Assembly (NCBI GenBank): GCA_937942165.1
Contig: CALDFW010000208.1
Coordinates: 1-32,197 of the forward strand
DNA length: 32,197 nt
Reading direction: 5' to 3'
Origin: an uncultured bacterium
GTDB lineage: Bacteria; Latescibacterota; UBA2968; UBA8231
Shown: one piece after another, positions 1-7,776 of the stretch
How positions within the stretch are numbered: the stretch's first letter is position 1
How the letters are laid out: each line of letters begins with the position of its first letter
Translations under genes and position numbers: made by a program
Notes under the pieces: generated by a model
Told to the model about the DNA's origin: nothing
The model's database searches: none
Seen by the model: the letters and a program-made list of their open reading frames with translations, nothing else

Positions 1-480
1 TACGATCCCTCGATTCGGGTGCCGTTAATCGTCAAGCCGCCTAAGGGCTATGAAGGGGCGCGCGGCGCGACTAGCGACGCGTTGGTGAGCCTTGTGGACC
101 TGCTTCCCACGCTGCTGGACTTTGCCGGATTAGAGGGCGGCCACAGTTTGCCGGGTATCAGCCTGAAGCCGCTGTTTGAAGGAAAACCGTTGGCGCGCCA
201 ACGGCGCGCGACGCTGACGGAGTTTCTGTGGAAGGGCTCGGTCCATACTGCGATCCGTTCCCGAGACTGGAAGCTAGTCAATGGGCCACACGGTCGGGAA
301 CTGTATCACATCGCCGAAGATCCACACGAATTTAATAACTTGGCGGCAGACGGCCGCGCTGCGCCGCACTGTGCCGAATTAGAAGATGCTTGCCTAGAAG
401 AAACTCGTCTGGCTTCGCAGGGCTACGCGAGCCGCTACACTGAATTTGAGCGGCAGGACTGGGACCCGCTAACGATGTAG
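1..480 (+). CDS. Sulfatase (S1/alkaline phosphatase superfamily), C-terminal fragment, 5' truncated by window edge
   Basis: Frame 1 is open from base 1 and reads YDPSIRVPLIVKPPKG...SLVDLLPTLLDFAGLE...HELYHIAEDPHEFNNLA-like sulfatase C-terminal motifs, with a stop at 478-480. Confidence 0.9.
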   Translation, partial: YDPSIRVPLIVKPPKGYEGARGATSDALVSLVDLLPTLLDFAGLEGGHSLPGISLKPLFEGKPLARQRRATLTEFLWKGSVHTAIRSRDWKLVNGPHGRELYHIAEDPHEFNNLAADGRAAPHCAELEDACLEETRLASQGYASRYTEFERQDWDPLTM

Positions 481-630
481 CATCGCATTGAGAATGTGTT
501 CCAACGGTTTATCTGGCAATGATAGAAAAGATATTTTTCAATATTTGGACTCGGCTGGTTATATACCCAACAGTGAAATATATTAGGCGTCCTCGACGCC
601 GAAAGAATTTCATAACAGAGGAGACACACC

Positions 631-1833
631 GTGAGCGATCAGCCCTGGGAATCCGACCACTGGTCGGTGAGCCCCCACAACTTTGACCCCAATGTGATCG
701 TTGAGCCCCACCATGTCGAACTCCACGATATTACGATTCGCGACGGCGAAGAGTGCGCTGATCTTGCTTATAATGTCGACGATAAGGTCCGGATCGCCGA
801 GGCGCTGGCCACCGTAGGGGTGCGTCGGACCGAACTCTTTCTAACCGTTCCCGGCTGGCTCGAGGCGGTGCGAGCGATCCTGGCGCGGCAGCTGCCTCTA
901 GATGTGTATGTCGACTGGCATCCAGGCCGCGTCGAGAGGGCCATCGAACTCGGCGTGCGGCACATTATGGTTTGGTATTTGATAGGTGAGCATCAGCAGA
1001 TTCACTACCTCGGTAAATCTCGCGCCGAGTTAGAGCAGCAGGCGGCAGATCAGATCCAGGCGGCGGTTGCCGCTGGATGTCACGTGAATCTTTTCATGCC
1101 GGAATGCTCGCGGACTCCGCTGCAGCACATCCGCAGTGCTGTGGAGATGGCGCGCGATATGGGGGCCGGTGCCGTGACGATGGTGGATAGCTATGGCGTG
1201 ATGCGCCCCCCGGCGGTCCGTTATTTGGTGGGCAAGATGCGGGAGTGGAGCGGTCTCGATGTCGACGTGCACTGTCACAACGATTTCGGCTTGTCTACGG
1301 CTAACGTCTTGGCAGCCTACGACGCAGGGGCCGTGGGGCTGAATGTCTGCGTAAATGGCGTGGGCTACCGCGCTGGCAACGCTCCCCTAGACGAGGTCGC
1401 AACGGCGCTCCAAATCCTCTACGGCGTCGACACGGGCGTCGATCTCAAGCAGCTACCTTGGCTTAGCCGGCTCGTGGCCGACATAACGGGAATAGAACCA
1501 GGCTACTTCAAGCCGATCGTCGGCGATGGGGCCTTCAGCGTCGAGCGCTGGGGCGGCACGGTGAAGCTCGCCGCCGCGGGGCAGCGCCCGAAGGCCTTCG
1601 CTTTCGAACCCGAGGTTGTGGGGCGCACGCCTCGAGTCGTGGTCGGCAAGTGGAGTGATATGGGAGCCGTGGAGAAGACCCTTACCGACCTCGGGCTGAC
1701 CGCCACGCCCGACCAACTGCAGCAGATTCTGGTTACCTGCCAGCAGGCGGGCATCGCGCACCACCGACCGCTGAAGGATGATGAGGTCCTGTCGATCGCG
1801 CTGGCCGCCGGCGCCGTTTACGGGGATTCCTAG
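631..1833 (+). CDS. HMGL-like / DRE-TIM metallolyase family aldolase (isopropylmalate/homocitrate synthase-like)
   Basis: Motifs LHDITIRDGEE, HCHNDFGLSTANVLAAYDAGA and VNGVGYRAGNAPLDEV. GTG start preceded by an AGAGGAG Shine-Dalgarno. Confidence 0.85.
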   Translation: MSDQPWESDHWSVSPHNFDPNVIVEPHHVELHDITIRDGEECADLAYNVDDKVRIAEALATVGVRRTELFLTVPGWLEAVRAILARQLPLDVYVDWHPGRVERAIELGVRHIMVWYLIGEHQQIHYLGKSRAELEQQAADQIQAAVAAGCHVNLFMPECSRTPLQHIRSAVEMARDMGAGAVTMVDSYGVMRPPAVRYLVGKMREWSGLDVDVHCHNDFGLSTANVLAAYDAGAVGLNVCVNGVGYRAGNAPLDEVATALQILYGVDTGVDLKQLPWLSRLVADITGIEPGYFKPIVGDGAFSVERWGGTVKLAAAGQRPKAFAFEPEVVGRTPRVVVGKWSDMGAVEKTLTDLGLTATPDQLQQILVTCQQAGIAHHRPLKDDEVLSIALAAGAVYGDS

Positions 1834-1880
1834 CCGTGGCCTAGGCGCGACTCTGGCCTGTATTCCTTAGGGAAACGTGT

Positions 1881-3203
1881 ATGAATACCCACCCCAACAT
1901 GCTGTTTATCATGACCGACCAGCAGCACGCCACGATGATGAGCTGTGCTGGCAATACGCAGTTACAGACCCCGGCGATGGATCAATTGGCGCACGATGGT
2001 ATCCGCTTTGAAAACGCCTATTGCACAAATCCCGTGTGCGTTGCCAGTCGCACGAGCATGGCGACCGGTATGATGCCGGGCCGGCTGGGTGCGAATGATA
2101 ATGGACCGGGCATGGAGATTGAAGCACTGCCCAGAGAAGTCGATCAGTGCTCACTGGGCAAGATGGTCAAGGCGGCTGGCTATGATACGTTTTACGGCGG
2201 CAAGGTGCATATGTGCCAAGCGCTGCATCCAGAAGTGGCGGGCTATGACGCGTATTTCCCCGATGATCGGGAGGCGCTGCCGGGCGCCTGCGTGGATTTT
2301 ATCCGCAAGAAAAGAGATCGCCCGTTCTTTGCGGTGGCCTCGTTTATCAACCCCCATGATATCTGCTTTGCACACCGCGCCCATAACGGCATAGATACGC
2401 ACGGAGTGCTCGAATTATACAGAGAAGCGGCAGCGCTGCCTCTGGATCAATTGCCCCCTCTTCCCGACAACTATGCGATACCGCAGGGTGAACCTTCCGC
2501 GGTCGATGCGCATGCCAGCACTACAGCCATTACGCCTTCTGGCACGATGCGGCGGGAATACGATGAAAGGGATTGGCGGATTAACCGCTGGATATACCAT
2601 CGACTGACTGAGCAGGTCGATCGGCATATTGGCCTTATTTTGGACGGCCTGAAAGAGGCCGGGCTCGAAAAAGATACCCTCATTCTATTTGTCAGTGATC
2701 ATGGCAATATGGATGCAAGTCACCGCCTGGCATCCAAGGGATTCTACTATGATGAGTCGGTTCGCGTGCCGTTCATTATGAAATATGAGGGGGAGATCTC
2801 CGGCGGTAGGACAGATCGAAGCCACCTGATTTCAACCGGACTAGATATCCTACCAACGATCTGCGATTACGCTGGCATCGAGAAACCGACGCACCTCTTA
2901 GGCGATAGCCTGCGTCCGCTTGCCAGCGGAGAGGACGTCGATCAGTGGCGTTCCTATGTGGTTTCGGAGAACGGTTGGTTTCGCATGGTTCGGAGTTCAA
3001 AATTTAAATACAGCGTGGCCCGTGCAGCAGGTGGACAAGAATGTCTGGTTGATATGAATAACGACCGGGGCGAAATGCAGAACCTAGTGCTGGATCCTCT
3101 ATTCCATAACGAGCTGGTTGCGCATCGCAGGCTTCTGGCAGAATGGATTGAGATCTCTGGAGATAAAGAGGGCGCGCACTATACCAGAGACGAGAACATA
3201 TAA
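1881..3203 (+). CDS. S1-type sulfatase
   Basis: N-terminal NMLFIMTDQQ; formylglycine-type motif CVASR in NPVCVASRTSMATG; FVSDHGNMDASHRLASKGFYYDESVRVPFIM. Confidence 0.93.
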   Translation: MNTHPNMLFIMTDQQHATMMSCAGNTQLQTPAMDQLAHDGIRFENAYCTNPVCVASRTSMATGMMPGRLGANDNGPGMEIEALPREVDQCSLGKMVKAAGYDTFYGGKVHMCQALHPEVAGYDAYFPDDREALPGACVDFIRKKRDRPFFAVASFINPHDICFAHRAHNGIDTHGVLELYREAAALPLDQLPPLPDNYAIPQGEPSAVDAHASTTAITPSGTMRREYDERDWRINRWIYHRLTEQVDRHIGLILDGLKEAGLEKDTLILFVSDHGNMDASHRLASKGFYYDESVRVPFIMKYEGEISGGRTDRSHLISTGLDILPTICDYAGIEKPTHLLGDSLRPLASGEDVDQWRSYVVSENGWFRMVRSSKFKYSVARAAGGQECLVDMNNDRGEMQNLVLDPLFHNELVAHRRLLAEWIEISGDKEGAHYTRDENI

Positions 3204-3295
3204 TATCGCTTGGCGCGGCTGCTAAAGGAATGTGATGAGGGAAAGCTATAGTATGAACAACCTGCATACAGCGCCCGCCCAATGGAGGGGGTAGC

Positions 3296-4897
3296 ATGGA
3301 GAAATTAGACGAGTCTAACGCTGGCCTGAATCGCCGTGATGCGCTCAAAGGCATGACGGCGGTTAGCCTGGCGCTTGCTACGGGGGCATACGGTGTGCCG
3401 GACGCCCCCATTTCCTCATCGCGTTCCAGTGCGACAGGGCGAGATCGGATCCGGAGCGAAAACGCGCACTCCGGCACGCGCGACTGGCTTCTGACCAACG
3501 TCGACGTCGTTATGAACGAACCTGTGGAACTTTGGCGTTCCCCGCGCATTGAGGGCTACTGCTCTGCCACGAGCGTGGCTGCGGGGGAAACGCTCAAGGT
3601 CATGGTGAGCACCAATCCGGTCTCTGAGTTCTGCTTGGAAATCTTCCGCACGGGCTACTACGGCGGAACCGGCGGGCGTTTTATGAAGCGTTTTGACTCT
3701 TTACAGGGAAAGACGCAGGCCGATCCCCCCGTCGGCGAAAACCGTCTACGCGAATGCCAGTGGGAACCGTCGGTGGAATTTGAAATTCCCGACGATTGGC
3801 TGAGCGGCGTCTATCTGGGCAAACTCACGGCCAAGGAGGGGGGCGTGCAGAGTTATGTCATTTTCGTTGTGCGCGACGACAGGCCCTGCGATTTGCTTTT
3901 TCAGTGCAGCGACATGACCTGGGCCTGCTACAATAGCTGGCCTACCAACGAATGGTCTCTCTATCACAACGACGCCAACGGCTACGCGGGACATTTGGGA
4001 AGAAAAGAGTGGAGCACGGACGCCAATGATACCGGGTGGGTAAGTTTTGACCGTCCGTACGCCCATTTTTGTCAGGACCATCTCGTCGATAGACCTTCCT
4101 CCGTGGGGTCGGGCGAGTTTCTACTTTGGGAGTTCCCCCTGTCCTACTGGATTGAGCAGCAGGGCTACGACGTGTCGTATATCTCCAATGTGGATACGCA
4201 CACGGACGGACTGGGATTGCAGCGCGCGAAAGGTTTTATCTCCGTAGGCCATGACGAGTATTGGACGCGGGAGATGTATGATCACGTCGGTGCGGCCCGA
4301 GATGCGGGCGTCAACTTGGCTTTTCTGAGCGGTAATTCAGTTTGGGGCGTGGTGCCCTTGCTGCCTTCCGCCCAAGGGCAAGCCCATCGGGTCATGCGAC
4401 GCGAAGACAAGTTCCTTGGTCCAGAACTTAGCAAGATGCTGGACGAGCGACGCGGCGTTGCTGCCAAGTATCCAGCGGGGCCGGACGGAGCGCTGCTTAT
4501 GGGAGGACGCACCGCCGGCATTGGCGGAGGCGCTTGGACCTGTACCAATGCCGGGCACTGGCTGTATGAAGGCACGGGCATGAAGAACGGCGATACGGTC
4601 CAAGGTCTGGTGGGCTGGGAATGGCATGGCTCTCCTGCACGCGGTTTGCCGAGTCTGGAAGTGATAGCCGAGGGTCCTATGCTGCCTGAACATCCGTTGT
4701 ATAGCCCTCATGCGGCAACGATCTACGATGGACCCAAGGGAAACGTCGTCTTTAACGCTGGGACGATCTGGTGGGCGCAAGGGTTGTCGTCGCCTCCCGG
4801 TCACGTATTACCCGGACACCACCATGCCAAACCGCAGGGACCGGATCCGCGCGTGCAGCGCATAATGGCGAATGTATTCAACCGGTTTATCCGCTAA
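3296..4897 (+). CDS. N,N-dimethylformamidase beta-subunit-like protein, Tat signal
   Basis: N-terminal NRRDALKGMTAVSLALATGAYG twin-arginine signal; EIFRTGYYGGTGGRF, SDMTWACYNSWPTNEWSLY and SVGHDEYWTREMYDHV resemble the DMFase large-subunit family. Confidence 0.8.
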   Translation: MEKLDESNAGLNRRDALKGMTAVSLALATGAYGVPDAPISSSRSSATGRDRIRSENAHSGTRDWLLTNVDVVMNEPVELWRSPRIEGYCSATSVAAGETLKVMVSTNPVSEFCLEIFRTGYYGGTGGRFMKRFDSLQGKTQADPPVGENRLRECQWEPSVEFEIPDDWLSGVYLGKLTAKEGGVQSYVIFVVRDDRPCDLLFQCSDMTWACYNSWPTNEWSLYHNDANGYAGHLGRKEWSTDANDTGWVSFDRPYAHFCQDHLVDRPSSVGSGEFLLWEFPLSYWIEQQGYDVSYISNVDTHTDGLGLQRAKGFISVGHDEYWTREMYDHVGAARDAGVNLAFLSGNSVWGVVPLLPSAQGQAHRVMRREDKFLGPELSKMLDERRGVAAKYPAGPDGALLMGGRTAGIGGGAWTCTNAGHWLYEGTGMKNGDTVQGLVGWEWHGSPARGLPSLEVIAEGPMLPEHPLYSPHAATIYDGPKGNVVFNAGTIWWAQGLSSPPGHVLPGHHHAKPQGPDPRVQRIMANVFNRFIR

Positions 4898-4907
4898 TCT
4901 CCAGCAT

Positions 4908-5453
4908 ATGAATAACGAAAAAATACCGCAGCTGAGAATGATGATTTCAGACGTTTCGGACTGGGCGATGGACTGGGCGTTACCGGTTGGCTATGAAATA
5001 GTGACCTACTCCGACGGTCTGGAGGGGGAGTGGCTTACGATCATCAATGCGTCTTTTGATAAGCAATTTACGATCGATGATTGGCAGAGGTTAATACTCG
5101 ATAGAGAGGGCTATCGTTCGGATCGGGTTTTCTTTGTCAGGGAAAAATCGAGTGGGGCCATATGTGCGACCGCATCGGCCGTCAGAGGAGGCGGAGCAGA
5201 ACACGGATACCTTCACTTTGTGGGGGTGCGACCCGAATGGGCCGGCCGCAAACTGGGCTTCTACGCTTCCTGCGCAGCAACAGAATCATTCAGGGCTGAT
5301 CGCTGCACCGACGCTGCACTTAACACGGATGCTCACCGTCTGGCCGCACTAAAGACCTACCTGCGGATAGGATATCGGCCAGAGCCCCGGCACGAAGCGC
5401 ATGCCGCAATATGGGCAAGGGCGCTCGAAGAGATCGGATTTGAGCTCCCGTAA
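4908..5453 (+). CDS. GNAT-family N-acetyltransferase-like protein
   Basis: LHFVGVRPEWAGRKLGFYASCAATESFRADRC...LNTDAHRLAALKTYLRIGYRP acetyltransferase pattern. The ATG at 4908 avoids overlap with the upstream gene. Confidence 0.75.
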   Translation: MNNEKIPQLRMMISDVSDWAMDWALPVGYEIVTYSDGLEGEWLTIINASFDKQFTIDDWQRLILDREGYRSDRVFFVREKSSGAICATASAVRGGGAEHGYLHFVGVRPEWAGRKLGFYASCAATESFRADRCTDAALNTDAHRLAALKTYLRIGYRPEPRHEAHAAIWARALEEIGFELP

Positions 5454-5539
5454 AACTGACCGTGCGCAGCGCGGTTTGTCGCTTGCAACCGTAAGAACTA
5501 TGTTCGGATTTTGCGTGGACAGTCGAAATATGCTAGGCA

Positions 5540-7588
5540 ATGGCCGAGAGGAATAGAATATTGATGGGGTTTCGATTCGATTTGATCGCTGCTCTGCTGG
5601 TGGTGGGGGCGCTCTTTTGCTGGGGGTGTGGGGAGAATGAGTCCCATAGCGCACAGCGCGAAAAAGCCGAGGTTGTCATACCGATCGCGGCAGACGAGCG
5701 CGCCCTATCCGGTGGTGATATTCCGGTAGAGGCGTGGCCGGAGAGCTGGTTTCAGCCGCCGCGCAGGGCATCTCAGATCGGCTTGACTGAATTTAAGCAA
5801 TCGCCCTTACTCGATTCACTCGTTGCCGCGGGCGAACTGCCACCGGTGGTCGAGCGCCTGCCGGACGATCCCATCGTGGTTTATCCCATAAACGAAATAG
5901 GTCGGCACGGCGGCACGGCGCGGCTCTTTTACGCCGGCGAGCAGCTGATCAACGTGCCCGAAGGGGCGCTGCGTCCGGGGCCGCAGATGCGGTTGAACCT
6001 GCCCAATTTCGCCCAAAAGGTGGAATACAGCGACGACGCTAAGTCGCTGCGCGTTTTCCTGCGGCCCGGTCACAAGTGGTCCGACGGCCACCCGATTACG
6101 GCGGACGATTATCTGTTCTGGTTTAACCATGTCCTCATGAATAAGGAACTCACGCCCGTGGTCGAAGCCCGGTTCAAAGGGGCGCGCATAGAAAAGCACG
6201 GAGACTACAGCTTTAGCTATCACTTTCCGCAGTCGATGCCGCTCTTCGTGAATCACCTGGCACATAACAGCTCGCGCTTGGCCATGCCAGCCCACTTTAT
6301 GCGGCGCTACCATCCGGCGTTTACCGATGAGGCGCAGCTGGAGAGCGAAGCGGAAGAGTTGGGCTTGCAGGACTGGCGCGTCTATTTCCAAGCCGTCAAC
6401 AATACGCGCGACCTGCTGTACTTTGGTCGTCCCGTCGATACGGCCTACGTGTTAGTCAGCCGAACGTCGACGCGCTCTTCGCTGCGGCGAAATCCCTACT
6501 ACCCGAAGGTGGATCCCGAGGGCAATCAATTGCCCTATATCGATTACCTAGAAGTGCAGCGGGTCGACACGCCCGAAATTATGACGGCTAGGGCGGCAAC
6601 CGGGCAGATCGACTTTGCCGGACGTCAGTTTATGACGGCCGATATTCCGCTCTTTAAGCGCTTTGAGGAGAGCAACGGCTATTCCACCTATGTTTGGCCC
6701 CGTCCCTATGGTTCTGATGTGGTCCTACAATTCAACTTGAACCATCCCGACATCGTGCTGCGCGAGATTTTCCAGGACGTGCGATTTCGCCGCGCTATGT
6801 CGCTGGCCATTAACCGGTCTGAAATCAACGATATTGCCTATTTTGGCCACGGCGTGCCGCGGCAGCTGACCGTAGTGCCCTCCAGCCAGTATTTTGAGCC
6901 AGAGTTTGCCCGTGCATACGCGGCGTTTGATCCGCAAAAGGCCCAAGCTCTCTTAGATGAGATGAATCTCGTAGATCGCGACGGCGACGGCAGTCGAGAC
7001 CGCCCCGATGGCAAGCCGCTGCAGATTACCATAGAGTACATGGAGGGAGAGACTCCCAAGCAAATCACCTTGGATTTGGTGACGGCTTACTGGCGCGAAG
7101 TGGGCGTAAATGTGAACCTCAAACAGATCAGCGGCACGCTGCAGCGCATTCGCGCTCGAGCGGGTATTATGGACATGACGATCTGGCACGCCGATCGCAA
7201 CGCCGATATTCTATTTCCCATCGAACCATACTGGTACGTGCCGGTTAATCAGGGCTGGGAGCAGAGTCAGTGGTCGTCTTGGACGCGATGGTATTTCACG
7301 GATGGGACGCGTGGCGAAGAGCCCCCCGAAGAAATTAAAGAACTGATCGAGTGGTGGGAAACGCTGAGACGTGCCACGGACGAACAGGTGCGCGTTGAGA
7401 TGGGCAAGAAAATTCTGCGCAGTCAGGCGGAGAATCTGTGGGCGCTCGGCGTTATTGGACTGGGGCCGCACCCCATTGTCGTAAGCAACGACCTGCGCAA
7501 TGTGCCGCACTATGGCTATTGGGGGTGGGACTCGCGCTGGTCCTGGCCCTATTTCCCCGAGACTTGGTATCTGCAGCGAGGTGGTTGA
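5540..7588 (+). CDS. Extracellular solute-binding protein family 5 (peptide/nickel-type SBP), probable lipoprotein
   Basis: Hydrophobic N-terminus ending in GALFCWGCGEN; FLRPGHKWSDGHPITADDYLFWFNHV, FRRAMSLAINRSEINDIAYFG and AQALLDEMNL are typical of the OppA/DppA fold. The start may be the internal ATG at 5564. Confidence 0.9.
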   Translation: MAERNRILMGFRFDLIAALLVVGALFCWGCGENESHSAQREKAEVVIPIAADERALSGGDIPVEAWPESWFQPPRRASQIGLTEFKQSPLLDSLVAAGELPPVVERLPDDPIVVYPINEIGRHGGTARLFYAGEQLINVPEGALRPGPQMRLNLPNFAQKVEYSDDAKSLRVFLRPGHKWSDGHPITADDYLFWFNHVLMNKELTPVVEARFKGARIEKHGDYSFSYHFPQSMPLFVNHLAHNSSRLAMPAHFMRRYHPAFTDEAQLESEAEELGLQDWRVYFQAVNNTRDLLYFGRPVDTAYVLVSRTSTRSSLRRNPYYPKVDPEGNQLPYIDYLEVQRVDTPEIMTARAATGQIDFAGRQFMTADIPLFKRFEESNGYSTYVWPRPYGSDVVLQFNLNHPDIVLREIFQDVRFRRAMSLAINRSEINDIAYFGHGVPRQLTVVPSSQYFEPEFARAYAAFDPQKAQALLDEMNLVDRDGDGSRDRPDGKPLQITIEYMEGETPKQITLDLVTAYWREVGVNVNLKQISGTLQRIRARAGIMDMTIWHADRNADILFPIEPYWYVPVNQGWEQSQWSSWTRWYFTDGTRGEEPPEEIKELIEWWETLRRATDEQVRVEMGKKILRSQAENLWALGVIGLGPHPIVVSNDLRNVPHYGYWGWDSRWSWPYFPETWYLQRGG

Positions 7589-7637
7589 TACGCCTTAGTA
7601 CGCGGCATCTGTTTTTTGCGCACAGGGCCGCTTGGTT

Positions 7638-7663
7638 TTGGCGAGATAGTGCTATCTTTTGGC
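7638..7663. promoter_or_regulatory. Candidate AraC-type operator (site A)
   Basis: TTGGCGAGATAGTGCTATCTTTTGGC; TTTTGGCG direct repeats at 7636 and 7657 (21 bp apart) flank the palindrome AGATAG-TG-CTATCT. 22/26 identical to 12132-12157. Confidence 0.55.
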
Positions 7664-7776
7664 GCGTTTGCGCGGGTTCGGTCGGTATACATTGCGTATC
7701 TTTCCTCTCGCGCTCTATGCCGCAGCTGTGTAGCGGGTTCCCAACGGGTTTTACATTCTCAACTAACCTACTCCTT

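Noticed and set aside
3211-3235. TTGGCGCGGCTGCTAAAGG upstream of the DMFase-like gene
   Set aside because: Partial resemblance to the operator motif, but the internal spacing differs and there is no second half-site.
3004-3549. 181-aa minus-strand ORF spanning the sulfatase end and the DMFase-like start
   Set aside because: Overlaps two supported + strand genes and has no family signature.
7438-7776. N-terminal extension of the fused SBP-permease ORF in the track
   Set aside because: It overlaps the end of the family-5 SBP in another frame and lacks a signal peptide. A clear signal peptide starts at the ATG at 7777, and the non-coding stretch contains the candidate operator.
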